A stretch of DNA of 11,906 bases from Nitrospirota bacterium (GTDB lineage Bacteria; Nitrospirota; 9FT-COMBO-42-15; HDB-SIOI813), in assembly GCA_016214375.1 (NCBI GenBank), contig JACROQ010000002.1:1-11906 (forward strand), in the 5' to 3' direction. Each line of letters opens with the position of its first letter. Within the stretch, counting starts at the first letter, position 1. This document shows, in pieces, positions 1 to 6,532 of the stretch. The notes beneath the pieces were generated by a model. That model was not told the origin of the DNA, searched no databases, and worked only from the letters and a program-made list of their open reading frames with translations. The position numbers were made by a program, and so were the translations under genes.

Positions 1-93
1 TTTATCAGATTCTTCGCTTCGCTCAGACGCCGTCCTGAACGAAGTGAAGGAATGACAAATAGTGCTTCTGGCGACTTTTTACGAGTTCATCAA
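1..93. repeat. Truncated palindromic (MITE-like) element, right part only
   Basis: This segment matches 9366-9434 almost base for base: the same ATCAGATTCTTCGCTTCGCT start, the same middle and the same terminal arm ending in CGAGTTCATCAA. The left arm seen in the other copy (9299-9319) would lie before the window. This copy carries about 24 extra bases at 27-50 (inner part CCTGAACGAAGTGAAGG), which can pair with the preceding CTTCGCTTCGCTCAG to make a longer hairpin. No coding potential is seen. It is a non-autonomous repeat family member; no transposase gene is visible in the window. Confidence 0.85.
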
Positions 94-162
94 TCATAGC
101 AATCCAAAAGCGGATTGTCTATTGTTCTTATTTGTTGTAATATATGCCACTCCTTACACGCT

Positions 163-747
163 ATGTTTACAAACTTTATCATGACCTTTATCCCCTTATT
201 TGTTGCCTTTGACGCGATTGGCGTTCTCCCGATTTATCTATCCCTTACTCAGGACATGGACAAGGGTGTGAGGGGGCGGGTACTGCGGCATTCCATCATT
301 ACCGCCTCGGCCATTACCGTGTTATTCCTGCTCATCGGCAAAGGGATATTTATCATCCTTGGGATCACGATCTCGGATTTTCAGATAGGCGGGGGGCTTA
401 TCCTGCTGGTGATCGCCATTACGGACATCATCTTTTCGGAACAAAGGAGCCGGAAGCCGCACCCGACGGTGGGCACAGTCCCTATCGGCACCCCTTTAAT
501 CGCCGGTCCGGCAGCCCTGACGACATTGATCATGTTGAGTGATATCTTCGGTATCCCGGTGACCATGATCTCCTTAGTCGTGAATATTATCATCGTCTGG
601 ATCATCTTCTCATCTGCCAGTCGTATCATCCTGTTTCTGGGAGAAGGGGGAGCGAGGGCGGCCTCCAAGGTGTTTTCCCTGTTTCTTGCCGCAATAGCCG
701 TGATGATCATACGGAGAGGGATAGAGGGGGTACTGAAGATATACTGA
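163..747 (+). CDS. MarC family integral membrane protein
   Basis: The 194-residue protein is almost wholly hydrophobic, with about six predicted membrane segments, as in the MarC (UPF0056) family of roughly 200 residues. It opens with FIPLFVAFDAIGVLPIYLSL, the typical MarC start, and has the conserved PIGTPLIAGPAALTT block at residues 107-121. The reading frame stays open upstream to a TTG at 115, but the ATG at 163 gives the family's normal N-terminus; no clear ribosome binding site precedes either. The role of MarC is not settled: an early link to multiple antibiotic resistance was not upheld, so the substrate is unknown. The gene lies alone between a repeat and the nitrogen cluster, with an AT-rich gap after it, and is probably its own transcript. 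Confidence 0.88.
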   Translation: MFTNFIMTFIPLFVAFDAIGVLPIYLSLTQDMDKGVRGRVLRHSIITASAITVLFLLIGKGIFIILGITISDFQIGGGLILLVIAITDIIFSEQRSRKPHPTVGTVPIGTPLIAGPAALTTLIMLSDIFGIPVTMISLVVNIIIVWIIFSSASRIILFLGEGGARAASKVFSLFLAAIAVMIIRRGIEGVLKIY

Positions 748-790
748 AATCCTACAAATTTGTAAAGTTCAACCTGTCTTTAGAACAATA

Positions 791-819
791 TTGTAGTAAA
801 TTTTAAGAATCTCTAAAAT
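791..819 (+). promoter_or_regulatory. Possible sigma-70-type promoter before the Fis-like gene
   Basis: TTGTAG at 791-796 and TAAAAT at 814-819 are separated by 17 bases, a correct spacing. The -10 box matches the consensus at five of six positions, the -35 box at only three. The whole 748-859 gap is AT-rich and also holds short palindromes (ACAAATTTGT, ACAATATTGT), so chance matches are likely. It would drive the Fis-like gene, the barrel gene and perhaps amt. Confidence 0.3.
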
Positions 820-859
820 ACTATCTTATGTAAAATCCTTTAAAATCATACAGTTATAT

Positions 860-1129
860 ATGCCAAGTCTTATGGCATGTAACTTGTACTATGTCATTGC
901 CGTGTCCATTGGCCATGACCCCAAAAGGATAGTGCAGTTAAAAGACGTAGTCGCATCGATTGAAAGGATGTATATCCTTCAGGCGTTGGAGGAGACGAAC
1001 TGGATTCAGGCAAGAGCAGCGAAAAGGCTCGGGATAACACAGAGGATGCTGGGGTACAAGATAAAGAAGTACAAAATCATCCTAAAACAAAACCAAAAAG
1101 GAGGAAAAAAAGATGAAGGGACTAACTAA
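860..1129 (+). CDS. Small stand-alone Fis-type helix-turn-helix protein
   Basis: Residues 27-73 of this 89-residue protein form a Fis-type (HTH_8) DNA-binding domain: a first helix around VASIERMYILQALEETNW, then the helix-turn-helix around QARAAKRLGITQRMLGYKIKKY. This is the kind of domain found at the C-terminus of NtrC/NifA-family sigma-54 activators, and the W-x-QARAAKRLG wording is closest to NifA-like proteins. No AAA+ ATPase domain is present, so it cannot itself activate sigma-54 polymerase. It may be a small DNA-binding accessory, or a relic of a full activator. The start is uncertain: ATG 860 and ATG 872 lack a ribosome binding site, and GTG 902 or GTG 932 would still keep the domain. 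Its 3' end overlaps the barrel gene by 17 bases, suggesting coupled translation. Its position ahead of amt-PII-glnA hints at nitrogen control, by inference. Confidence 0.72.
   Translation: MPSLMACNLYYVIAVSIGHDPKRIVQLKDVVASIERMYILQALEETNWIQARAAKRLGITQRMLGYKIKKYKIILKQNQKGGKKDEGTN
1099..1104 (+). promoter_or_regulatory. Ribosome binding site AGGAGG for the barrel gene
   Basis: A perfect AGGAGG lies 8 bases before ATG 1113, inside the end of the Fis-like reading frame. It fixes the barrel start at 1113 rather than the in-frame ATG at 1134, and shows that the two genes share a transcript. Confidence 0.85.
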
Positions 1130-1850
1130 AATCATGAGCACACTGTTTTTCGTGGGCGTACTGGGTGTCGCAACAGTCCATGCCACACCGTCTACGACCT
1201 ACTGGACCACTTCCACGATGGATGTCCAGCCGTATAAGGTCTGGCACTTGGGGATTGATAACTATTTCACCCTTACCAGTAAGGGGGCCAGCAAGACTTT
1301 GAATGACCTTTCTACAGATATGGGGCTGACCGTGGGCGTTCTCCCTTTTGAAAAGTTAAATCTTGAAGTCGGAATGGACTACTTGGAAGGAACTGATTAT
1401 CCATTAATTTTCAACTTCAAATTTGGAACCCCGGAAGGATCCCTCTCTTCTGGTTCCCCTGGTATTGCCCTTGGTATGTATGGTATTGGAACAAAAAGCA
1501 ATTCTGGGAACTCCACCAATGTTATCCATGGAATGATTGGAAAGACTATCCCCCAGATTGGGCGAATCCACGTTGGAGCTTACAGCGGAGACAAAGATGT
1601 ACTGAAAAGTTCCACAGGAAAGGAAGAGGCTACCGGTTTTATGATCGGGTGGGACCGCTGGCTGGTGAAGGACAAGTTTATGCTGGCGGCTGATTACGCG
1701 TCTGGCAAAAATGCTGTGGGCGGCGGTGGTTTCGGTCTCTACTGGTTCTTTGCGCCAAACGCCAGCATGTTGATGGGGCCGGTATGGTTCAACGACAAAG
1801 GGATTAACGGTGAGTGGAAATGGACCACCCAGTTGGATGTTAATTTTTAA
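1113..1850 (+). CDS. Putative outer-membrane beta-barrel protein next to Amt
   Basis: The 245-residue protein begins with a signal peptide of about 24 residues (MKGLTKIMS, a hydrophobic core, then cleavage after VHA). The mature part is rich in Gly, Ser, Asn and aromatic residues in alternating, strand-like stretches (LNLEVGMDYL, FMIGWDRWLV, FMLAADYASG, GGGFGLYWFF), and it ends in LDVNF. A terminal Phe is the usual assembly signal of outer-membrane barrels. I cannot name a family. A small 8-12-stranded barrel is likely from size. Because it sits between a nitrogen-type DNA-binding protein and amt, a role as a channel or sensor for ammonium or small nitrogen compounds is possible, but this is inference. 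It has an excellent ribosome binding site and is followed by two hairpin repeats before amt. Confidence 0.7.
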   Translation: MKGLTKIMSTLFFVGVLGVATVHATPSTTYWTTSTMDVQPYKVWHLGIDNYFTLTSKGASKTLNDLSTDMGLTVGVLPFEKLNLEVGMDYLEGTDYPLIFNFKFGTPEGSLSSGSPGIALGMYGIGTKSNSGNSTNVIHGMIGKTIPQIGRIHVGAYSGDKDVLKSSTGKEEATGFMIGWDRWLVKDKFMLAADYASGKNAVGGGGFGLYWFFAPNASMLMGPVWFNDKGINGEWKWTTQLDVNF

Positions 1851-1862
1851 ATGGGCATTATA

Positions 1863-1889
1863 TAGGATGGTGGGCAATGCCCACCCTAC
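1863..1889. repeat. Short hairpin repeat (GGTGGGCA / TGCCCACC)
   Basis: GGTGGGCA (1869-1876) and TGCCCACC (1878-1885) form an 8-bp perfect palindrome around a single base, with weaker pairing extending outward (TAGG... / ...CCTA). It begins 12 bases after the barrel gene stop. There is no T-run, so it is a poor rho-independent terminator; it may stabilise or punctuate the message. Confidence 0.6.
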
Positions 1890-1914
1890 GATAGCAGCAA
1901 TCTGGTTGCTCAAA

Positions 1915-1994
1915 GCCCAATGAATTGGGCAACTACATATAGATAATGTCAACGCTGCAAAACAAGATTGTAGTAGTTGCCCGATTTATCGGGC
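1915..1994. repeat. 80-bp inverted-repeat element with a hairpin at each end
   Basis: The ends are related inverted repeats: GCCCAA-TGAA-TTGGGC-AACTAC at 1915-1936 and GTAGTT-GCCCGA-TTTA-TCGGGC at 1973-1994. Each end also folds on its own into a 6-bp hairpin. The closing pair differs between the two ends (A:T in one, G:C in the other) yet pairing is kept, which points to selection for structure. It has no coding potential and lies 16 bases before the possible leader ORF and 39 bases before the amt start, so it would be in the amt leader if transcription reads through from the barrel gene. Confidence 0.75.
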
Positions 1995-2010
1995 TAAAGG
2001 GGATTTTCAA

Positions 2011-2040
2011 ATGAAGAAATGGAGGGATTTAAGATGTTAA
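2011..2040 (+). CDS. Possible 9-codon leader ORF overlapping the amt start
   Basis: ATG 2011 opens a 9-codon frame (MKKWRDLRC) ending at TAA 2038-2040, in a different frame from amt, whose start codon at 2034 it overlaps by 7 bases. A partial ribosome binding site, AGGGGA (1998-2003), lies 7 bases before it. The amt ribosome binding site lies inside this frame, so translation of the small frame would cross it. This could couple or tune amt translation. Such short frames arise easily by chance, so confidence is low. Confidence 0.25.
   Translation: MKKWRDLRC
2021..2026 (+). promoter_or_regulatory. Ribosome binding site GGAGGG deciding the amt start
   Basis: GGAGGG at 2021-2026 lies 7 bases before ATG 2034. 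The longer reading frame from ATG 2019 would start on top of this site and has no ribosome binding site at normal distance, so 2034 is preferred. It also gives a cleaner signal peptide. Confidence 0.75.
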
Positions 2041-3683
2041 GGTTTCTAAGATATATATTACTTATCCTATCAATCGTGATGCTATCATCCACGTTTAGTA
2101 TGGCAGAGGAACAGGTGCAGACCACTCCTCCTACTACGCCGGTGGTGACTGAAGAGGCACAGCCTGTCCAGTCAGTATCTCCGGCAACGCCTGAACCTGA
2201 TCCATCCGGAGCTAAGAGTGGCGGGGCGGCAGATGTGATTGGGGCAAGTGCCAATGCCCCTACTGCCGATGATCTGAAAAATCTAGGGCCTAAAGAGCCC
2301 CTTGCGGTAAAACTGGCAGATCTGGTGGGGCACAACAGGATAGCCGTCAACATAGTCTGGACATTAGTCTGCGGCTTTCTGGTCATGTTCATGCAGGCCG
2401 GTTTTGCCTTAGCAGAGACAGGGTTTACAAGGGCAAAGAATGCAGGGCATACCATGGCAATGAATTTCATGATTTATGCTATCGGAATGCTTGGCTACTG
2501 GATCTGCGGTTTCGCCCTGCAGATGGGGGGCGTAGGGGGTGTTGCCACACTCGGCGGCGGGACTGCCCTTAATAGTGAATTTGTTATTCATCTGTTTGGA
2601 AAGGACTTTGGCCTCTTTGGGACAAATGGATTCTTTCTATCCGGGGTAACTTATGATGCCGTCATCTTTACGATCTTCTTATTCCAGATGGTATTCATGG
2701 ATACGACGGCTACAATACCTACGGGTTCGATGGCTGAACGCTGGACGTTTAAGTCATTTGTGTTTTACGGATTCTTTATCTCGATGTTTGTTTATCCGCT
2801 TTATGCAAACTGGGTATGGGGCGGAGGCTGGCTGTCTCAGCTCGGCAAGAACTTTGGTCTGGGACATGGCACCGTTGATTTTGCAGGGTCATCTGTCGTT
2901 CATATGACAGGGGGAGTGGCTGGACTTGTGGGGGCGGCGATACTCGGCCCAAGGATAGGGAAATTTAGCCGGGATGGAAAACCAAATGCGATCCCCGGGC
3001 ATCATATCCCCATGGCGCTTACAGGATGTTTTATCCTTGCATTCGGTTGGTTTGGATTCAATGCAGGCTCATCCCTTGCAGGCGGGGATTTGAGGATCGG
3101 TGTCATAGCAACCAATACCATGCTCGCATCGGCTGCCGGGGCCTTTGCTTCATTGCTCTATATGTGGAATTTCTACGGCAAACCTGATGTCTCTATGGCT
3201 GCCAACGGCTTTTTAGCAGGGCTTGTCGCCATTACAGCGCCCTGTGCCTTTGTAAACTCTGTTTCAGCAGTAATCATTGGGGCAATCGCAGGAGTGCTCC
3301 TGTGCATCAGTGTATTTTTCGTTGAGCGCACCCTGAAGGTTGATGACCCTGTAGGCGCAATATCCGTTCATGGTGTAAACGGGGCATGGGGCCTTCTGTC
3401 ATTGGGACTCTTTGCTGATGGGACCTATGGCGATGGGTTGAACGGTGTTACCGGCACTGTCACAGGGTTGTTTTATGGTAATCCATCACAATTCGCCGCC
3501 CAGATTATGGGTGTCATTACCAACTTTGTGTTTGTATTTGTCGTGATGTATATCTTCTTTAAGATACTGGATATGATAGTCCCGCTCAGGGTGTCAGGAG
3601 AGGTGGAGATTGAAGGTCTCGACCAGAGCGAGGTGGCAGTTACTGCATATCCGGACTTCAGTATAAATAAGACTCACCAATAA
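2034..3683 (+). CDS. amt: Ammonium transporter, Amt/AmtB family, with long N-terminal extension
   Basis: This inner-membrane channel moves ammonium into the cell. The 549-residue protein has a signal peptide (about 1-24), then a Pro/Thr/Ala/Glu-rich linker of roughly 55-60 residues, then an Amt core with about 11 membrane helices. Key features are intact: the VDFAGSSVVHMTGG signature with Asp282 and the first pore His290, and the second pore His446 in VHGVNGAWG. The cytoplasmic tail (LRVSGEVEIEGLD) is of the kind that contacts PII/GlnK. Typical Amt proteins are 400-450 residues; the excess is the N-terminal linker, expected in the periplasm. A PII gene follows 14 bases later, the classic amt-glnK pairing. 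Upstream lie an inverted-repeat element and a possible leader ORF. The family call is certain. Confidence 0.96.
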   Translation: MLRFLRYILLILSIVMLSSTFSMAEEQVQTTPPTTPVVTEEAQPVQSVSPATPEPDPSGAKSGGAADVIGASANAPTADDLKNLGPKEPLAVKLADLVGHNRIAVNIVWTLVCGFLVMFMQAGFALAETGFTRAKNAGHTMAMNFMIYAIGMLGYWICGFALQMGGVGGVATLGGGTALNSEFVIHLFGKDFGLFGTNGFFLSGVTYDAVIFTIFLFQMVFMDTTATIPTGSMAERWTFKSFVFYGFFISMFVYPLYANWVWGGGWLSQLGKNFGLGHGTVDFAGSSVVHMTGGVAGLVGAAILGPRIGKFSRDGKPNAIPGHHIPMALTGCFILAFGWFGFNAGSSLAGGDLRIGVIATNTMLASAAGAFASLLYMWNFYGKPDVSMAANGFLAGLVAITAPCAFVNSVSAVIIGAIAGVLLCISVFFVERTLKVDDPVGAISVHGVNGAWGLLSLGLFADGTYGDGLNGVTGTVTGLFYGNPSQFAAQIMGVITNFVFVFVVMYIFFKILDMIVPLRVSGEVEIEGLDQSEVAVTAYPDFSINKTHQ

Positions 3684-3697
3684 TTATTGGAGGGACT

Positions 3698-4036
3698 ATG
3701 AAAAAGATAGAGGCGATCATCAAACCCTTTAAGATCGATGATGTCAAAAATGCCTTGAACCAGACAGGGATTACGGGTATGACAGTCTCTGAGGTGAAGG
3801 GTTTTGGCCGGCAGAAGGGACATACAGAGCTATACAGGGGAGCAGAGTATGTGGTGGATTTTCTGCCAAAGACAAAGATAGAATTGGTTGTATCTGATGA
3901 AATGGTGGAGAAAGTTATTTCATGCATCACAGATACCGCGAAGACGGGCAAGCTGGGAGATGGGAAGATATTCATTGCAGATGTCATTGAGGCTGTCAGG
4001 ATAAGGACGGGGGAGAGGGGCAACGATGCCCTCTGA
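3698..4036 (+). CDS. glnK: Nitrogen regulatory protein PII (GlnK-like, Amt-linked copy)
   Basis: PII is a trimeric sensor that binds ATP/ADP and 2-oxoglutarate and docks on targets through its T-loop. The 112-residue length is normal. Seen here: the T-loop with YRGAEY and Tyr51, the uridylylation site; the B-loop TGKLGDGKIF (83-92); and Arg101/Arg103 in the C-terminal VRIRTGERG. GGAG at 3689-3692 is the ribosome binding site. Placement 14 bases after amt marks this copy as GlnK-like: when nitrogen is plentiful GlnK plugs Amt. It is 87/112 (78%) identical to the next gene, so the two arose by tandem duplication. No glnD-type modifying enzyme is in the window, so modification at Tyr51 is inferred from the family. 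Confidence 0.96.
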   Translation: MKKIEAIIKPFKIDDVKNALNQTGITGMTVSEVKGFGRQKGHTELYRGAEYVVDFLPKTKIELVVSDEMVEKVISCITDTAKTGKLGDGKIFIADVIEAVRIRTGERGNDAL

Positions 4037-4163
4037 TAGAAGATATAACAGAAAATACTCCTTTACAATTTTTTTACCTTTTGTTAATCTTGGGCGACGT
4101 TTCGAACCTTGAACAGCTTTTGTACAGGACTTAAGTATCAACGCTAAGTGAGGGAGGTAGCTT

Positions 4164-4502
4164 ATGAAAAAGATAGAGGCCATCATAAAGCCATTCAAAC
4201 TGGACGAGGTCAAAGATGCCCTTAATAAGATAGGGATCAAGGGGAATACCGTGACAGAGGTGAAGGGTTTTGGCCGTCAGAAGGGGCATACAGAGCTATA
4301 CAGGGGCGCAGAGTATGTTGTGGATTTCCTTCCCAAGATAAAAATTGAGGTGGTGGTAACGGACGATATGGTGGAAAAGGTGATTGAGACGATTGTCAAT
4401 ACGGCAAAGACCGGCAGGATAGGGGATGGAAAGATCTTTGTGACCAATGTGGAAGAGGTTGTCCGCATTCGGACCGGCGAACGGGGAGAGGACGCGATAT
4501 AG
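4164..4502 (+). CDS. glnB: Nitrogen regulatory protein PII, second tandem copy
   Basis: A second 112-residue PII. Residues 32-58, including the entire T-loop and Tyr51, are identical to the first copy. The 25 differences fall in the N-terminal helix, residues 59-86 and 93-112, so nucleotide/2-oxoglutarate response or trimer mixing may differ while docking stays alike. The B-loop TGRIGDGKIF and VRIRTGERG are intact. A strong ribosome binding site, GGAGG (4153-4157), is 6 bases before the start. The 127-base gap after the first copy is AT-rich, has a T-run (4069-4075) without a clear stem, and may hold an internal promoter, though none matches well. The gene lies 66 bases before nadE and two genes before glnA, so it may serve those enzymes rather than Amt. 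The glnB/glnK labels are by position only. Confidence 0.95.
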   Translation: MKKIEAIIKPFKLDEVKDALNKIGIKGNTVTEVKGFGRQKGHTELYRGAEYVVDFLPKIKIEVVVTDDMVEKVIETIVNTAKTGRIGDGKIFVTNVEEVVRIRTGERGEDAI

Positions 4503-4568
4503 GCAGCAGGCGGCGCTCAACGTATTTATGGCCTGCGTAAGAAACGAGGCAGGAAGTAAGATGACAAG

Positions 4569-6323
4569 ATGAATACTGTCCGTATCGGCATTGCCCAGAT
4601 AAATGCAGGTGTAGGGGATCTGGAAGGAAATGTAGAAAAAATACTCCAATTTGCAGAAACGGCAAGCAGGCAGGGCGCTGATATCGTAGCCTTTCCTGAG
4701 CTGGCAGTTACAGGGTATCCTCCGGAAGACCTCCTTTTGAAGCCCAAATTCGTAGAAGATAACTATGCCTCCCTTGTGAGGATAGTGAAAAAGACTTCTC
4801 TGCTGGAGATGGTCCTTGTAGTCGGTTTTGTGGACAGGAGTGACGATATCTACAACGCAGCGGCCGTCATTAGCAGGGGTAAAATAGCGGGGATATACCA
4901 TAAGAATTATCTCCCCAACTATGGGGTCTTTGATGAGAAACGTTATTTTAAAACCGGTACCGGATGTCCCCTCTTTCTCTTATGGGGCATTCCAGTAGGT
5001 ATCAATATCTGTGAAGATATATGGTATCCGGACGGGCCTTGTATGAGTCAGGCATTGGCGGGCGCTCAGATCATCATCAATATCAATTCATCACCCTATC
5101 ATGCAGGCAAGTGGCGGTTCAGAGAACGTATGGTATCCACCCGTGCCTCAGATAATGCGGTCTTTATCGCCTATGCGAATATGGTAGGGGGGCAGGATGA
5201 ACTTGTATTCGACGGGCACAGTATGGTATTTAACCCGAGGGGTGAGTTAATCGCCAGGGGTAAACAATTTGAGGAAGATCTTATTATGGCGGATGTAGAC
5301 TTGCAGTTGGTTGAGTTGGCAAGGCTGCATGACCCCAGGAGAAGAGAGAAGATGTCCTCCCCCCAGGTCAGCCCACAGATGACAACGGTGAAGGTGTCTG
5401 ACGCGATCCCTAAAAAGAAGCCTAAAAAGAAGAAGGTACGGCTATCCCCTCGGGCTGCAGAGCCACTCTCTTCGACAGAAGAGGTCTATCAGGCGCTTAT
5501 ACTTGGGACGCGGGACTATGTCAGGAAGAACGGATTTAAGAAGGTGGTCATAGGGTTAAGCGGCGGTATCGATTCATCGCTTGTCGCGGTGATTGCAGTG
5601 GATGCCCTGGGGAAGAAGAATGTTGCGGGTGTATTTATGCCCTCTCAATATACCCTGTCAGAGAGCGGAGAGGATGTTCAAGGGCTGGTTAAGAACCTCG
5701 GCATAAGGCTTGTTACAATCCCCATACGGGATATTTTTAAGGACTACCTCAACACGCTTTCTGAAGAATTCATCGGACTGAAACCGGATGTGACAGAGGA
5801 AAATATCCAGGCCAGGATCCGAGGGAATATCATGATGGCCCTGTCAAATAAGTTTGGCTGGCTTGTGCTGACCACAGGGAACAAGAGCGAGATGAGTGTA
5901 GGGTATGCCACGCTTTATGGGGATATGGCGGGCGGTTTTGCGGTGATCAAGGATGTCCCCAAGACCCTCGTCTATGAGCTTGCCAGGTATAGAAACATGA
6001 GGGGGCAGGAGGGGTTGTCGCCTATCCCTGAAAGGGTCCTTGTCAAAGAGCCGACAGCAGAACTGCGGCCGGGGCAGAAAGACACAGACTCCCTCCCGCC
6101 ATACGAGATATTGGACCCGATCCTCCACGCCTATGTAGAAGAGGACAGGTCAGTTAAAGAGATTACGGCCATGGGGTATAGAGAGGAGACCATTGCGAGG
6201 GTCGTCTCTATGGTGGACCGGAGCGAATATAAAAGGAGACAGGCCCCTCCGGGGATAAAGATAACCCCGAGGGCCTTTGGAAAGGATTGGAGAGTACCTA
6301 TAACGAACAGGTATAAAAGATAG
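4569..6323 (+). CDS. nadE: Glutamine-dependent NAD+ synthetase
   Basis: It makes NAD+ from deamido-NAD+ and ATP, using ammonia cut from glutamine and channelled between its two domains; the enzyme is cytosolic. The 584-residue protein has an N-terminal nitrilase-type glutaminase with the full Glu44-Lys112-Cys148 triad (FPELAVTGYPPEDLL, YHKNYLPNYGVFDE, GINICEDIW). Its C-terminal synthetase has the ATP-pyrophosphatase P-loop SGGIDSS (331-337) and the LTTGNKSEMSVGYATLYGDMAG block. Between them is a Lys-rich linker (281-291, PKKKPKKKKVR), unusually basic. Length is normal for the shorter bacterial two-domain type. ATG 4569 overlaps the stop of a 3-codon frame (4561-4572); the nearest ribosome binding site, AGGAAG (4551-4556), is 12 bases away. 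It lies between PII and glnA, the source of its glutamine. Confidence 0.96.
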   Translation: MNTVRIGIAQINAGVGDLEGNVEKILQFAETASRQGADIVAFPELAVTGYPPEDLLLKPKFVEDNYASLVRIVKKTSLLEMVLVVGFVDRSDDIYNAAAVISRGKIAGIYHKNYLPNYGVFDEKRYFKTGTGCPLFLLWGIPVGINICEDIWYPDGPCMSQALAGAQIIININSSPYHAGKWRFRERMVSTRASDNAVFIAYANMVGGQDELVFDGHSMVFNPRGELIARGKQFEEDLIMADVDLQLVELARLHDPRRREKMSSPQVSPQMTTVKVSDAIPKKKPKKKKVRLSPRAAEPLSSTEEVYQALILGTRDYVRKNGFKKVVIGLSGGIDSSLVAVIAVDALGKKNVAGVFMPSQYTLSESGEDVQGLVKNLGIRLVTIPIRDIFKDYLNTLSEEFIGLKPDVTEENIQARIRGNIMMALSNKFGWLVLTTGNKSEMSVGYATLYGDMAGGFAVIKDVPKTLVYELARYRNMRGQEGLSPIPERVLVKEPTAELRPGQKDTDSLPPYEILDPILHAYVEEDRSVKEITAMGYREETIARVVSMVDRSEYKRRQAPPGIKITPRAFGKDWRVPITNRYKR

Positions 6324-6324
6324 G

Positions 6325-6452
6325 CCGATGATGCTGAAAAATGCCCATCTGCGGCGTCAGGACTGCGGATTCTTCGCCTCGACGTACAGGGAGTGCGCCT
6401 CGGCTTGAATCCTTGTCCTTCCTTGCATCTGGACATTTTTGAGCGTCATCGG
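6325..6452. repeat. 128-bp imperfect inverted-repeat (MITE-like) element
   Basis: The arms CCGATGATGCTGAAAAATG (6325-6343) and CATTTTTGAGCGTCATCGG (6434-6452) pair with two mismatches. Inside, GGATTC (6367-6372) and GAATCC (6407-6412) form a second stem. It starts 1 base after the nadE stop codon. The 12-mer CGCCGCAGATGG lies next to the left arm (reverse strand, 6345-6356) and is also found next to the arm of the 9151-9294 element, so the two share an internal module. No coding potential is seen. The rest of the gap, 6453-6542, shows only the glnA ribosome binding site and no convincing promoter. Confidence 0.75.
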
Positions 6453-6526
6453 TGTAATAGATAGCAGAAAGTAGGGGCAGGGCTTGATGCCTGTTCGGTA
6501 AATATACTAACCTTTAATATTAGAAA

Positions 6527-6532
6527 AGGAGG
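6527..6532 (+). promoter_or_regulatory. Ribosome binding site AGGAGG for glnA
   Basis: A perfect AGGAGG lies 10 bases before ATG 6543, at the long end of normal spacing, and supports that start. Confidence 0.8.

Noticed and set aside
115..162. Longer MarC start at TTG 115
   Set aside because: The added 16 residues (SIVLICCNICHSLHA) do not resemble MarC N-termini, while ATG 163 gives the usual family start.
381..710. 109-codon frame on the minus strand
   Set aside because: It lies wholly within the MarC gene on the opposite strand and shows no family features of its own.
1404..1952. 182-codon minus-strand frame
   Set aside because: It is antisense to the barrel gene, runs into the hairpin repeats, and has no recognisable domain.
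1994..2591. Minus-strand frames opposite the amt start
   Set aside because: They are shadows of the amt coding sequence, with composition explained by the Pro/Ala-rich linker and membrane helices read backwards.
4037..4163. Terminator between the two PII genes, from the T-run at 4069-4075
   Set aside because: No GC-rich stem precedes the T-run, so a rho-independent terminator is not supported.
4296..4901. 201-codon minus-strand frame
   Set aside because: It spans the antisense of the second PII gene and the start of nadE, both certain genes.
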